DNA of 64,000 nucleotides. Source: Catonia carolina (taxonomy: Eukaryota; Arthropoda; Insecta; Hemiptera; Achilidae). This document shows positions 21,304-32,906 of the stretch, piece after piece. Location: positions 130,388,171 through 130,452,170 of the forward strand of contig JAQMRL010000002.1 in the NCBI GenBank assembly GCA_035578175.1, read 5' to 3'. The translations under genes and the position numbers were made by a program. Below the pieces are notes generated by a model, which searched no databases, was not told the origin of the DNA, and saw only the letters and a list, made by a program, of their open reading frames with translations. Positions within the stretch are counted from its first letter, which is position 1, and each line of letters opens with the position of its first letter.

Positions 21304-22085
21304 CGCGCACGCGCGTGTGTGAACAAAATATCTCGAGAATTGAATTTCGTACAAAGTTGAAACTTAGAACTTATGTTAGGTGCCACTTGAAGACCCGACA
21401 CGAACATTTTCATCTATGTCGGTCAACCGGACGTAGTAGTAGTTTATTCGTGCGATTTTCCACGTTGTTGCGATTTTCTCAAAAATGGTTCCTACGATTT
21501 TTTAAAATTCGTCTAATTTACTGCATTTATTATGTTCTACAAGATAGAATAAGCGCTATGGCTGCTGAAATTCTTGGGGAGGTGCTCTCGTGGTTTTTTT
21601 TAAGATTGCGGCCTTTTTGGGATTTTTAAGATTTGTTTTTTTTAAGATTGCGGCCTTAATATGCATTTTAGAGCAAAAGTGTATTATAATGAAAGTTGTA
21701 TAATAAAAAATTTACAAAAATTTTATTATCATTCAAATATTTTTTCTACAACGTTTATTTTAGCGTCAATTAGTTTACTGTTTTTTGTTCATCAAAATTT
21801 GTATATAAAATGGAGGTTTTAAAATATTACGGCCTTAGTATTAACGACTAAAGTTTTTATCATCAAAGTTATATTCGTAGGAAATAAAAAATTTCCAACT
21901 TTTATTTAAAGCATACTTTTACTACAGAGCCCTAGTTCAGTGTCAGTTAATGATTTCCCGTTTTTTAAGTCGAACAGAGGTTGATTTTCATTTTGCGTCA
22001 TTCACTCATGATTAAATTTAGGTAATGTTTTTCATTTTACATTGTTTACTCATATTAACATAAGTTATATTTGTTACTGTTATCG
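21304..22085 (+). mobile_element. HINE/DINE-1-like element, partial copy 2
   Basis: Begins within the TG-rich block (GCGCGTGTGTGAACAAAATATC) and follows the family body through TTTTGCGTCATTCACTCATG. The first 130 bp and the 3' hairpin are absent. Confidence 0.75.
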
Positions 22086-22748
22086 ATTCCTCTTTAGATT
22101 CACAGTTAATGAATATCGTTGTTGTATTATTCCAACATAACAATTAGTCCTTTATAAAATAAGAAAAATAAAAGTAATAAGCGTTAAATTTAGCCTTTAA
22201 GTATGTATTGAACCGAATTGACTACTTTCCGGCAGTTTGTGTTTTATTGATTTAATTGGACACAAGGACCATCCAATAACGTTGTGATTTAATATTACTT
22301 AAAAAACTATTTAAGCAATGTTTTAGAAAGAAAATTTCTAGAAATGATTTGAAATTCTTATAAAAAAAATTACTTTTTGACAACTTAACAACAGGCTCAA
22401 ACAGTATTACTGAAATGTAGCTACATTATCGATCAAGTCTTCCATTTTGAAGTAAATATTGATGTACAAATACGAGCAAAGAACTTCAAAATTTTTTTAA
22501 GTTTTAAAATAACTCTACTTAAGAAGTAAAGAGTGTAACCTCCATTTTTGTGATTTTTCAGGAGAGCCAAAAACGGAAAGTTTTTCCTTTTCGTTGTTGT
22601 AACGAAATTACCGTAGGTATTTGAACTTAAAATTTATACCCAATATAGTTTCTGGGCTATAAATTTCTATTATTTCGCAACTTTCTGAATTTTTAAACCC
22701 CCTCACATCTCCCATAGGATTTAATACTCTATACCTCCTATTGTTTTT
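22086..22748. other. Unannotated stretch
   Basis: Nothing recognised. Confidence 0.3.
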
Positions 22749-22919
22749 ACTTTCTCTTGCCTATATAAATAGGAAGGAAAGTAGGTATTGTTTTCATGTC
22801 GATTTTTCGAAATCGAGTTTTCACCGGATCTACAAATTTTCAAACCCCCTGAACCCAAAAAACATGTTTTTAGCGATTGGTCTCTGTGTGTGTGTGTGTC
22901 TGTGTGTGCGCGCGCGCGT

Positions 22920-22963
<44 letters not shown>

Positions 22964-23819
22964 CAGCATATCTCAAGAACGGAACATTGTACGAACTTGA
23001 AACTTGAAACTTAAGTTACATACCACTACCGGACCCGACACGAACATTTCCTTCAAAATCGGTCAACCGGAAGTAGTAGTTTATTCGTATAATTTTTCAG
23101 TTTTTTGCGATTTTCTCAAAAACTGGTCCTACGATTTTTTTAAAAATCACCTGGTTTACTAAATTTTTTATGCTCTACAAGAAAGGGTAGGCGCCATGTT
23201 TTCTGAATTTCTTGGTGAGGCTGTTTTCACGTAAAAAAATTGTTTTTTTAAGATTGCGGTTTAAATATGCATTTTATCGCAAAAATGTATAGTATAATAA
23301 AAGTTGTAGGATTTTGAATTCTCTACAACTTCTCAAACATTTAAATATTTTTTTGCATAATTATAATATAATTAATCATTTTTATAATTATAATATAATA
23401 ATTTTAATTTCAAACATTTTTTTCATAACGCTTAGTTAAGCAATAATTAGCAATTTTCTGTTTTTTTCTCACGAAAACGTGTGAAAAATCAACTTTTTTA
23501 AGATTTCGATCTTAGTATGCTTTTTACGACGATAGTGTAGCCTATATAATCACATTTATAGGCAATTAAAAGATTTACAACTTTTATTTAAAGCAGTTTT
23601 CTCTACAGAGCCTAGTTTAGCGTGAAATAGTGATTTTCCTTATTGTTAAGCCAAACTGAGGTTGATTTTCATTTTGCGTCTTTCACTCATGATTAAAATA
23701 AGGTTATGTTTTTTAAGGTTAGTTTTTTGTTTATTTCTAATGTTTTATTACTAATTTTAAATTTTATTGGTCATTATTTGCATTGGCAAGAAAAAGTTGT
23801 GTGAGTGTTTCACACTAGA
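22749..23819 (+). mobile_element. HINE/DINE-1-like element, full-length copy 3
   Basis: Starts ACTTTCTCTTGCC. A long TG/CG-rich microsatellite lies at about 22886-22962. The end has GGCAAGAAAAAGT then GTGTGAGTGTTTCACAC and CTAGA. The last bases differ from the CCAGA of the other copies. A local duplication of a TATAATATAAT segment lies near 23360-23400. Confidence 0.78.
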
Positions 23820-23825
23820 TATTTT

Positions 23826-24235
23826 TATTTAGCTCTTATTTGTTTTCGGGAACTGTACTTTATTGACAACCACCCAACTTGATCGCTGCTTTCCGCTGTT
23901 TTTTTTTTAAACAGGGACCCCTAGTGGTGTTTGTTCAGGAATGGCTGTTAGCTGGTCACCATAGAAAGCCGCTTGCCCAACTGGTGTTACTTAACAAATA
24001 TTTTTTTTTTTGTTTAACGTCCGACTGTTTTGCAATTACTGCTAATGCAGACGGTGAATGATGAAATGATTTTTTTGTAACGTATGAAAAAGTGCCGTGC
24101 CTGAATGGGATTCGAACCCAAGACCGCATGATGAGAGGCGAGCACGTTACCAACTTCGCCAATGCGGCCGGCTAACAAATAATTGCGACTTTCTACCAGC
24201 TGACCGACTGGGCTGGCCCGAAGGCCATAAATATA
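23826..24235 (-). repeat. Interspersed repeat R3, split by a SINE
   Basis: Complement of ATGGCCTTCGGGCCAGCCC at the right end (about 24217-24235) and of CAATAAAGTACAGTTCCCG near 23848-23867 at the left. Other copies lie at 39681-39900 and 57559-57790. The SINE at 24001-24172 interrupts it with a target duplication. Confidence 0.8.
24001..24172 (-). mobile_element. Chimeric SINE (family A head, family C tail) with 9-bp target duplication
   Basis: TAACAAATA is repeated at 23992-24000 and 24173-24181. The head complement (GGCCGCATTGGCGAAGTTGG) and B box complement TTCGAACCC belong to family A. The 3' part, complement of GCATTAGCAGTAATTGC and GTCGGACGTTAAAC, is that of family C. Confidence 0.88.
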
Positions 24236-24292
24236 TTTAGTTAAAAATATTGTATTTAGCTTAACTTAGTAGTAGATTAAAATGTATATATT

Positions 24293-24612
24293 TTTTATCC
24301 CTACGTGTGTACGTTGCAATCTATTCAATTTAAGAACAGTACGCAACCTTATGACCAAATCAGACGAGGATAATGTGTACGACGTGTAAATGAGATGTAG
24401 TATTGTACAGCCCAGGCTGACCATTCCTAAGAAGTATGGTTAATTGAATCCCAACCATCAAAGTACACCGGTAATCACTTTCTAGTAATCAAATCCGTAA
24501 AAACGCAACTACCTTTACTAGAATTTGAACCAGGAATCTTCGTCTCCAAAAATCAGCTGTTAAATAGCTGACTCGTGGCGACGACTTTACCTTTGAACCA
24601 ACCCGGTGAGTC
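24293..24612 (-). mobile_element. tRNA-headed SINE, family D
   Basis: The right end carries the complement of a tRNA-like head (CACCGGGTTGGTTC). The internal block contains GTACACCGGTAATCAC. The left end has the complement of a tail with TGCAACGTACAC and GGGATAAAAAA. Near full length. Confidence 0.85.
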
Positions 24613-24791
24613 AAAATTTAGGCTATATATATAACTAAATAAAATAAATCAATGCTACGTCCAATTTGGACTTACGGACTCCAGATAATTTTAAACATCA
24701 ACAACATTTAGGCGTTTAAATGAACATTTCTGAGGGTATGAACTGTTACACAATTCTCTTTGCTAAAATTATGATCCTTCTAAAATATGTA

Positions 24792-25410
24792 CGAGGTGTG
24801 GCTATTAAATAACGAGACTGACGTTGTAAAAAATTTAATTTTAATTTTATACATAATCACTTATTGTCACTTTCAATATACACTCCTTCTCTATCCTTAC
24901 AACGCTCATTGCGAATTTTCCATTGTTGGAAACAGTGCTAGAAGTCATTTTCTATCAGCTCCTTCAGGACACATGCCACTCTCTCTTTTACAGCTTCCAC
25001 AGACTCAAATCTTGTCCCTTTTAATGTAAATTTCACCTTAAGGAACAGGTAGAAGATAAAAACTTGTGATGAAACGTGGGTTTTTTACTTATGATCCGGA
25101 AACGATGCGCCAATCCATGCACTGGAAGAGCCGAACTTCACCGAGAGCCAAAAAAGTTCGAAGGTGAAATCTGCATTAAAAGGGACAAGATTTGAGTCTG
25201 TGGAAGCTGTAAAAGGGAAAGCGGCAGGTGTCCTGAAGGAGCTGACAGAAGATGACTTCCAGCACTGTTCCCAACAATGGAAAATTCGCATGAAGCGTTG
25301 TAGGGATACAGAAGGAGTGTATATTGAAGGTGACAATAAGTGATTATGTATAAAATAAAAATAAAATTTTTTTTACAACATCAGTCTCGTTATTTAATAG
25401 CCACACCTCG
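24792..25410. mobile_element. Palindromic mariner (DD34D-type) derivative A
   Basis: TA at 24790-24791 and 25411-25412 flank inverted termini CGAGGTGTGGCTATTAAATA and its complement. Both halves carry the 3' part of a mariner transposase in opposite orientation, reading toward the termini. A residue of central transposase sequence (complement of a TCDETWFFTYD-like region) remains at about 25055-25140. The inversion junction near 25020-25050 is the same as in element B (26614-27543). 619 bp; non-autonomous. Confidence 0.85.
25085..25340 (+). pseudogene. Mariner transposase fragment within element A
   Basis: Plus-strand translation of about 25165-25340 gives a C-terminal mariner block similar to KSALKGTRFE through RRGVYIEGDNK, with changes. 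Upstream, 25060-25140 reads DETWFFTYDPETMRQSMHWKS-like sequence in patches, the block after the first catalytic Asp of mariner transposases. The region holding the second and third catalytic Asp is deleted. Cannot be functional. Confidence 0.7.
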
Positions 25411-25412
25411 TA

Positions 25413-26611
25413 CACTATTAGATAAGTTTCACAGGCACAACTTGTTAAAAATTTATGAAAGCCATAATTTAAAAATTTACGACCACTTCGAAAATCATAG
25501 TGATTTTTCAATTTAACAGCTTCAAACCTATGTACTTCCTTCATTTTTAAATAACTTCTTATCTCATAAAACATAATTTACATCTAAAAACTTTTATTTT
25601 AAAATTTATGAACTGAAATCTTTATTATCTAGGCAAGTCTTTAATGGAGGTTTCTTTGCAACGTGTGACGCAAACCTGTTGAAATTTAAATGTGCAAGTG
25701 TGTAAGATATATTTTATTTAACAAAGTGTAATTCTTTTGCAATCAGTATTTTAAAATGTAATTATAAACTTTAAGCAAAAATGACAAAACTCTGAATAAT
25801 AACGTTCTTAGAATGAGAATATAAAACGTACTCAGTATTGTGTTTCAAAAAACTAAACTGCGAAAAATGAAACTTGTCTGAACTGTCCATTAATATCTTG
25901 AAACATGAAGTAGTTGGAAGCTGAAGATGACGATAATGGAAATTATAATGATTCCGATTATGAGATTATGTTTATTAGTAGTAGAAGTAGAAAAAAATTA
26001 AATAATTAATAAAATCTTAAAGATATGTCCAATGTTTTTAAACGTTTCAGTCTGTGAGTATCTTCACTGTTGTCGAGGAGGTTGATTACGAAAATACTTC
26101 GATGCTCTTTTAACTTTTTAAAATGTTTCTAACTATGTTGTTTAATTTCTTCGTTTATGAAGCGCAGGTTTATGTCGTTGTGTAATATTTCATCGATTAC
26201 ATGCCATGAGGCTACAGTGATCAGTTTCAGGCAAGATACAAGATGTTTTTATTACTTATTATTGTTGTTAATTTATAACTGTAAATTTGCAACTCGTAAA
26301 CTAGATAATGACAGGGAAAAATGACTTGAGAACAAAATCGACAGTAAAATTTCCACCGGATATTAATTAATCAATTAAACTTACGCCATATCTCTCACCA
26401 ACAATTAAAAATACGTCTTGCTGGGTTTGAGATTTTTTTCTTAAAATTAATTCGTATATGAGTCAATTTTCATTTGATTTATCGTATTTATTTATTTTTT
26501 TATTTTGTTAATTTGTTTCCAGGGCTATATCTGACATAAACGGAGTTGCTGGCAATTTTAAATGGAATACCAATAACAGTAGTAGAATAATAGTAATCAT
26601 TAATAATAGTA
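25413..26611. other. Unannotated AT-rich stretch between the two mariner derivatives
   Basis: Nothing recognised on either strand. Confidence 0.3.
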
Positions 26612-26613
26612 TA

Positions 26614-27543
26614 AGAGGTGCGGCTATTAAATAAGAGACTGACGTTGAAAAAATTTAATTTTAATTTTATACATAATCACTTATTGTCACCTTCAATATA
26701 CACTCCTCCTCTATCCCTACAACGCTCCATGCGAATTTTCCATTGTTGGAAACAGTGCTGGATGCCATCTTCTGTCAGTTCCTTCAGGACACGTGCCGCT
26801 TTCTCTTTTACAGCTTCCTCAAACTCAAATCTTGTCCCTTTTAATGCAGATTTCATCGTAGGGAACAGGTAGAAGTCACATGGTGCAGGATCTGGTGAAT
26901 AAGGTGGATGTTCTAACACTGAGATGCTGTACTTGGCTAGGAACCTCTTGACAGATAATGCGGAATGAGCTGGCACATTGTCTTGGTGGAGAACCCATGA
27001 TTTGTTCTTCCACATTTCGGGGCGTTTTTTCCTTACTCTTTGACGTAGTTTAGAAAGTACCTCAAGTAGTAATATTGATTAATTGTTTGACCTTCAGGAA
27101 CTCAGTGAAGGTACACAATCCCATGGATATCAAAAAAACAATCGTCATTGCTGTAAATTTTGACTTGCTCATTTGAGCTTTTTTGGCTGTCGGTGAAGTT
27201 CGGCTCTTCCAGTGCATGGATTGGCGCTTCGGTTTCAGATCATAAGTAAAAAACCACGTTTCATCACATGTTATTATCTTCTACCTGTTTCCCAAGGTGA
27301 AATCTGCATTAAAAGGGTCAAGATTTGAGTCTGTGGAAGTTGCAAAAGAGAAAGCGGGACTTGTCCTGAAGGAGCTGACAGAAGATGACTTCCAGTACTG
27401 TTTACAACAATGAAAATTTCGCATGGAGCGTTGTAGTGATAGAGAAAAAGTGTATATTGAAGGTGACAATAAGTGATAATGTATAAAATGAAAATAAAAT
27501 TTTTTTTACAACGTCAGTCTCGTTATTTAATAGCCACACCTCG
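26614..27543. mobile_element. Palindromic mariner (DD34D-type) derivative B
   Basis: TA at 26612-26613 and 27544-27545 flank inverted termini. The left terminus differs from CGAGGTGTGG at two positions. The left 26614-27285 is a minus-strand mariner lacking its 5' third. The right 27290-27543 is an extra inverted copy of its 3' end. The junction near 27275-27295 joins CTTCTACCTGTT to AAGGTGAAATCTGC and is shared with element A. It is the less deleted of the two. Confidence 0.87.
26677..27280 (-). pseudogene. Partial mariner transposase (DD34D type), left arm of B
   Basis: A 112-codon frame (26677-27015) contains WVLHQDNVPAHSALSV with the second catalytic Asp, EHPPYSPDPAPCDFYLFP with the third Asp, and the C-terminus MERCRDRGGVYIEGDNK, all typical of mariner. 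Upstream on the same strand, about 27020-27280 encodes the preceding part in broken frames (TCDETWFFTYDLKPKRQSMHWKS region with the first catalytic Asp). The N-terminal helix-turn-helix is absent, replaced by the inverted 3' copy, so no active enzyme can be made. Confidence 0.88.
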
Positions 27544-27545
27544 TA

Positions 27546-28490
27546 TAACACTATAAGACTAATCCAATAGGTAATGATCCAATTAATTGTAATAAGTCCA
27601 ATACTAATACAGTAAAACTAATTTAAAGTAGCTTCCCACAGCTAGACAATAAATAGTATCAATAACAGATTACAATAAAAAACATTAGCATATTAAAACA
27701 TACCTAATTTTAATTGTCATTTTGAGGAAGATTTTCAGAAATGATTTAAGCAAAGGAAAATATCGTTAACGTAGAATTCGTTAGCATATTGTGTAATTTC
27801 GTTCTTGACGTTCCAGAAAGTGTTGGCAATTATCTGTAGGAATTTACATTGGATACGCTATTGTTTGTTAGCAATTTTTCTATGTTAAGGTTTGTTAATT
27901 TAAATGCACCGAATATGAGATTAAAACTAAAAAATTGATTCAGTCAAATCGTGCAATTTCATATTTTGCAATGTTTGATCTTATAGAATATAAAAAAAAA
28001 TTGACTTGAAAATGTTTAATGTGTAGTTTTGTTTATTAAAGAGTGCTCTAATTGTAAAAGAATTGTTCCAAATATTTCAAGGTAACAACTACAATAACAA
28101 TGGAAAACTGTATTAAAACTGGGAAGAGAACTTCCACGTTTTTTGGATTGAGTCCAAAATATTACAAGGAGTCAAACTATATTAGAATGCGTGAAATTTG
28201 GCGTCATTACAACAATAACTATAAATTACATGGTTTTTCTTCTTTACAGAGAAATCTCTTTTTTGAGTATATTTATTACATCTTTAGTTCTTTATGCTTT
28301 CAAGAAATTGTGAAAGTTTAGGAACAGCAGGGACGTTAAACGAATTAGCAGTATTTTTTTGCATTTGCCTAATAAAAACTTATTTTTTCACTAGTTTAAA
28401 AAATTAACGGTATTAATTATGTAAGTTGTTTAATTAGAACTGAAATTATATTTCACAATATAAATTTTTGTTCTTTAAATGTTAAAAAAT
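27546..28490. other. Unannotated AT-rich stretch
   Basis: Contains a 73-codon ORF at 28100-28321 without recognisable family features. No repeat identified. Confidence 0.3.
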
Positions 28491-28497
28491 GAAAAGT

Positions 28498-28882
28498 TTA
28501 CTTTACTACTACTACTTCTTCCTCTCGCTCTTCAACTTTATCATTCTCTCCTTCTTCCTCTTCTTCATTCTTATTCTCCCTCCTCTCCTCATTCTTTTTT
28601 TATTCCTCTTCCTTTTCCTATTTTTCTTCTTCTCCACCTCCATCTGCTTCTTCTCTTTTTCCTCCTTCTGCTCCTTTTTCTCCTACTCCACAACCTTCGC
28701 TTTTTCTGTTTTTCCTCCTTCTGGTCCATTTTCTTCTTCCTTTTTTTCTTCTCCTCCACATCCTTCTCCTTCTGTTACTCCTCCTTCTGCTCCTTTTTCT
28801 TCTTCCTATTATTTTATTTTCTGCCTCTCTTCCTGCTTTTTCTTTCTTTCTTTTTTCCTCTTTCTCCCCCTACTCTTGTTAC
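28498..28882. repeat. Polypyrimidine (CTT/TCC-rich) tract
   Basis: About 380 bp almost free of purines on the plus strand, made of irregular CTTCTCC-type units. The long ORFs across it are low-complexity Phe/Leu/Ser strings caused by composition and are not genes. Confidence 0.93.
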
Positions 28883-30339
28883 CACCACGGATAGACAAAC
28901 ATGCTTGCTACAGTTCACACTGATCAGAATACATACTCTGACATCTCATCTAAGTCTTACCGACTTAATATTATTTCTCATCCTTTGTAATACACGATAA
29001 TTATATACGATATTATAACTTCCCGTTTTGTATCCATTTGAGGAAAAGGTTGTGACTTACGGTAGAGTTACATTTAGATATTTTTGTTTTTCGTTAAAGT
29101 TTTAGATTTAAGGTATGTGATATATAACCAGATTTATTGGTGTACGTATTTCTAGGTATTCCTTGTCATTATGTAATAAATAATATGGGTAGGGCTCAAA
29201 TTAATCGAGTTTTTATTGAATGTCCTACATAAATCCAAGTGAAAGAGATAAAAGATAAACTTCGTAGCTCTCTTTGCTCGTTTATTGGTCCAGACTTCGA
29301 AATATTTGTCTTGTAATAAAAAGGATAATAACCAACTTTAAACTGACGGACGATTAAACAAGACTTTATTCATTAGCTAAATTACTTTATAAGTTGCAAG
29401 TGTTTTGTTTGTTATTGGTAGGTTATTGATGTGTCTACAGTATGTTGCATGAAGCGTGGAGAACTAATAGTAAATTGTTTCTTTTGTATTGACGTTTGGA
29501 AATTAAAATAAAAGAGTTGTTACAGTTTTTACTGAATAAGAGTAATTTGTTAACCCGCATATTATAAAATCAAGTCCGTTATTTTGTTTACATAAAAATA
29601 CTAGATAATGCAGTTATTTTGTATTTTAACCTATCGTTTGTCGAAACGTTATGCGAATAGTTCTTAAAACATTAGTTTTTATTAGTAAAGGCTAGTTTGG
29701 AGGTAGTTATGCAGGTATTAATCTGCAATCGTAGTTATCTAACTTTTGTTAGATTATAAATCGTCAAAACAGTTCTTGGTATTTTAATCAACTAACTTAC
29801 CGTAGGATCCACCTTCAATTCCTGTGTGTATAATGTCAATAATATCAGAATAATTTTCGTAATCGGGATAAATTCTTCCTTAGCTGATGACTTTCTGAGT
29901 TCATCAGCAGACATTTCAGTTTTTAAGTTATTTTTAATTTAAAACACTGCGTAAGATAACTAAAATTTTGGTTTAAGCAATGGTTTATTAAGATAAGTAG
30001 GCCTACTGGATAAACTTTACACACTAAATTTACCTTACGACGTCAAAATTTCCCTCCGAATTTTCTTATTTGGCCATCATTTTCCCCAATAATAAAAAAG
30101 GTGGCTATCTGGGGTTGCACATAGATAGGTAGCTTACTTGGTGGACTTACAGGGGACTGCCGTGGAACGCTAATGTAGATATTAAACGCAAAACTCTGAA
30201 CGACAGACGAAAACAATTCACATTTTCACTTTCTAAACCCTCTAAATTATCTCTTTATCTTCAAACACATCTTTAGAAAGCTTGTCTCCAGACTGTTTTA
30301 TATAAATATATATCGTATTTTATTTTTAGTTTGTTATAA
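28883..30339. other. Unannotated stretch
   Basis: No recognisable coding or repeat signature. Confidence 0.3.
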
Positions 30340-30742
30340 ATAATGTTATTAAAAACCACCAGAATCGGCCAAAAATTGAGTAAAAACACTTACCAATTGA
30401 GAAGTACTTTCGTATCTTTACTACATCGTCAGCTCATCACAATTACACATTTATTACTTTTAGTTTTTCAGAGACGTAAACCTCCTCTGAATGTCATCAC
30501 CACATTGGTAGATCATGACGATTTAGATCATGATATACAGAGGTATGTCATGGGGTTTACCTCTGTATGGGGTTTACATATTATATTTTACAATAGGCGG
30601 TTGGTTAATGCTAGTATAATTGTGTAATTTTAAATGTTGTGATAAGCTGACGTGTGGTAAAAACACGAAAGTACTTTTCAATTGGTAATTGTATCTACTT
30701 ACTCATTCCTTGACCGTTTTTGTTGGTTTTTAATAATTGTAT
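30340..30742. mobile_element. Foldback/MITE-like element with ~100-bp imperfect inverted repeats
   Basis: The left arm ATTAAAAACCACCAGAATCG through CACAATTACACA (30350-30450) is the imperfect complement of 30610-30742 (TTGTGTAATTTTAAATGTTG through GGTTTTTAAT). Both contain GAAGTACTTTCGT and CAATTG-like blocks. The centre has a short direct repeat, GGGGTTTACCTCTGTATGGG-like. No transposase, and no clear target duplication. Confidence 0.75.
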
Positions 30743-30937
30743 TTATAATAAAATAAAAATAAAACTAAGGAATTCATTAAACGAAGGATATATGCTAAAA
30801 TATTTAACAAATTGATATTTATATATTTCTTTAGTTGTTATCCATTTTATTTACCCCTTAGGTTCAATTCACTGAATCCTTAAGGACTTATTATGCTGAA
30901 TTTTAGCTCTCTAGATTATCAGGATATTAAATTTGTT

Positions 30938-31105
30938 TTTGGTGTTACGTCTGACTGTTTTGTTCATTAATTCTAATGCAGACGGTGAAGATAGTAAATG
31001 AAAAATGGTTGATAAAAAAACTGTCGGACCTAACTGGGAATCGAAACCGGAACCCATGGTGCAAAAGCCAGTTACGCTGATTAAACACACTACGGACCGG
31101 TCTGG
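30938..31105 (-). mobile_element. tRNA-headed SINE, family C
   Basis: Complement of the tail block (TCTGCATTAGAATTAATG) lies at about 30968-30985 and the B-box complement GGGAATCGAAACC at about 31038-31050. The head ends at CCGGTC near 31098. Same tail module as in the chimeric SINE at 24001-24172. Confidence 0.78.
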
Positions 31106-32135
31106 TTTTAGAGAATTTAGAAACATTTCTGCATAAAAATATAGAATTTTGGCCTTAGAGTTAGATAATAGTTATAAAATTTTAAATAAGTAAATACACG
31201 AGTGAATCAGTGCACCAGTACATTCTCGCATTTATATAATTTTCTTATTTATACATATTGTAACATTTTACAGCAATATTGTAAAAATATGTAGTTGAGA
31301 GAATTGATTTTTTGTGGTAACAAATTGTGTATTGTATGGGGTGGAGAGTTTTAAACAAGGGTAGTGAGTGATTAAGTTTGTTTAATTAATTGTGAAGTAA
31401 TTTATTTATGTTTTGGTAGGCTAAGTTTAATAATTAATTGTGTAAATAAATGTTTAATGAAGTACTGTATATGTATTATTTATTATATCTACTGTGATAT
31501 CGAATGAACCTAGGCTTTGGTGTCACAATATTTTTTAGGGCATTTGATAAATATAAATGAAATAAATTAGATAAAAATCAAGTGTTTTCTTAACATGATA
31601 AACATGGTTCTAGGCGTTGCATGACTAAGTGTCATTATTGGATACCATTCTGAAAGATAAGTACAAAATATTAATAAATTAAGAATTAATTTTTAATCTT
31701 TCAGCATCATTATAAAAGTAAAAAATGCTTAAAGTAAGTAATAAAGCATATCGTAGGTCTGTAATAAGCAACATTAAAGTATAACTTAATGAGTTTTAAA
31801 TGAAAATATAATAAAAAAAACTGGAAAATAAGACAGACTATAAGAATTACATTAAGTGATTTATCAAGTCAATGAAATTCATGTTGTTAAGGTGTTAGTT
31901 ATTTTTATAATTACAATAATAGTGAAGATAGTAAAATTTAACGACTGTTATTTATTTACTTGTTTTTATTACTTTATTTATAATTTGCAGTTTCAATTGC
32001 GTTATTAGATCCTGTTTCTAATTAGGAAAATGGAGATTTTCTAGCATTTAGGTTTGCCGTGGGAGATCGATGTTTTGAACCAGGTTCCAGCGTGTACTAG
32101 GTACAAGTAGTGAGTATTACACAAATAAAATGTTA
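31106..32135. other. Unannotated AT-rich stretch
   Basis: Nothing recognised. Confidence 0.3.
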
Positions 32136-32675
32136 TATGAAACACTCACACGACTTTCTTTTGCCAATGTAAATAGTGAAATATATATATATATATATAT
32201 ATATAACCTATGTTTAATTATGAGTAAATAATGTAAAATGAAAAAAATATAACCTAATTTGAATCATGAGTGAATGACGTAAAATGAAAATAAATTTCTG
32301 TTAAGACTTTAAAGTACGGCTAACCAGTAATTGTCGCTAAATTAGGTTCATAGGAAAAAATGCTTGAAATAAAAGTTGTAGGTTTCTTAACTTCCTATAA
32401 CTTCAATAATACACTTTTGTCGTGAATTGCATACCAAGACCGTAAATCTTCAAACATCCCGTTTTTTACAGATTTGAGCAAAATACAAAAATCAGTAAAT
32501 TACGTTAATCACTAAAATAAGCGTTAAACAAAAATGTTTGAAATCAAAGTTGCGTCATTCATTCGTGATTAAAACTAGGTTATGTTTTTCATTTCACATT
32601 GTTTAATGATTAAACATAGGTTATTATTTTATTATTTACATTAGCAAAAAAACCCTGTGAGCGTTTCGCACCTGA
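32136..32675. mobile_element. Inverted pair of HINE/DINE-1-like 3' ends
   Basis: 32136-32545 is a minus-strand copy of the family 3' half (it begins with the complement of AAAGTCGTGTGAGTGTTT). 32546-32675 is a plus-strand copy of the last 130 bp (CGTCATTCATTCGTGATTA to GTGAGCGTTTCGCACCTGA). The two 3' ends face outward. A TA microsatellite lies at 32180-32204 in the left arm. Confidence 0.75.
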
Positions 32676-32779
32676 TTTTAATATTTAGAAGCCTAAGAAA
32701 CAAGTTTTTTCATTATAAAACTACTTGGTTGTTTTAAACCACGTTTTGTACGTAAAAAACATTTAGAAGAATAAAAAAT

Positions 32780-32825
32780 AGTTCGGGTTATCAGCAATTT
32801 TGGATTATCGAGGTTGCTGTGTAAA
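32780..32825. mobile_element. Tigger/pogo terminus remnant
   Basis: GGGTTATCAGCAATTTTGGA and TTATCGAGGTTGCTGTG resemble a decayed Tigger terminal region in inverted orientation. Very short. Confidence 0.4.
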
Positions 32826-32906
32826 TTTAAGTAAAAATTTAAAAAAATACCGATTTTGTCTGTCTGTAAAAAATTTGTGAAAAATTCGAGAACTATTGCT
32901 AAAAAA

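Noticed and set aside
22741..23007. ORFs with Cys-Val repeats
   Set aside because: Translation of the TG microsatellite in a HINE-like element.
28100..28321. 73-codon ORF as a small gene
   Set aside because: No family resemblance, weak start context and no second line of evidence.
28479..29000. ORFs of 173 and 144 codons rich in Phe, Leu and Ser
   Set aside because: They are two frames of a polypyrimidine tract; the composition alone explains the open frames.
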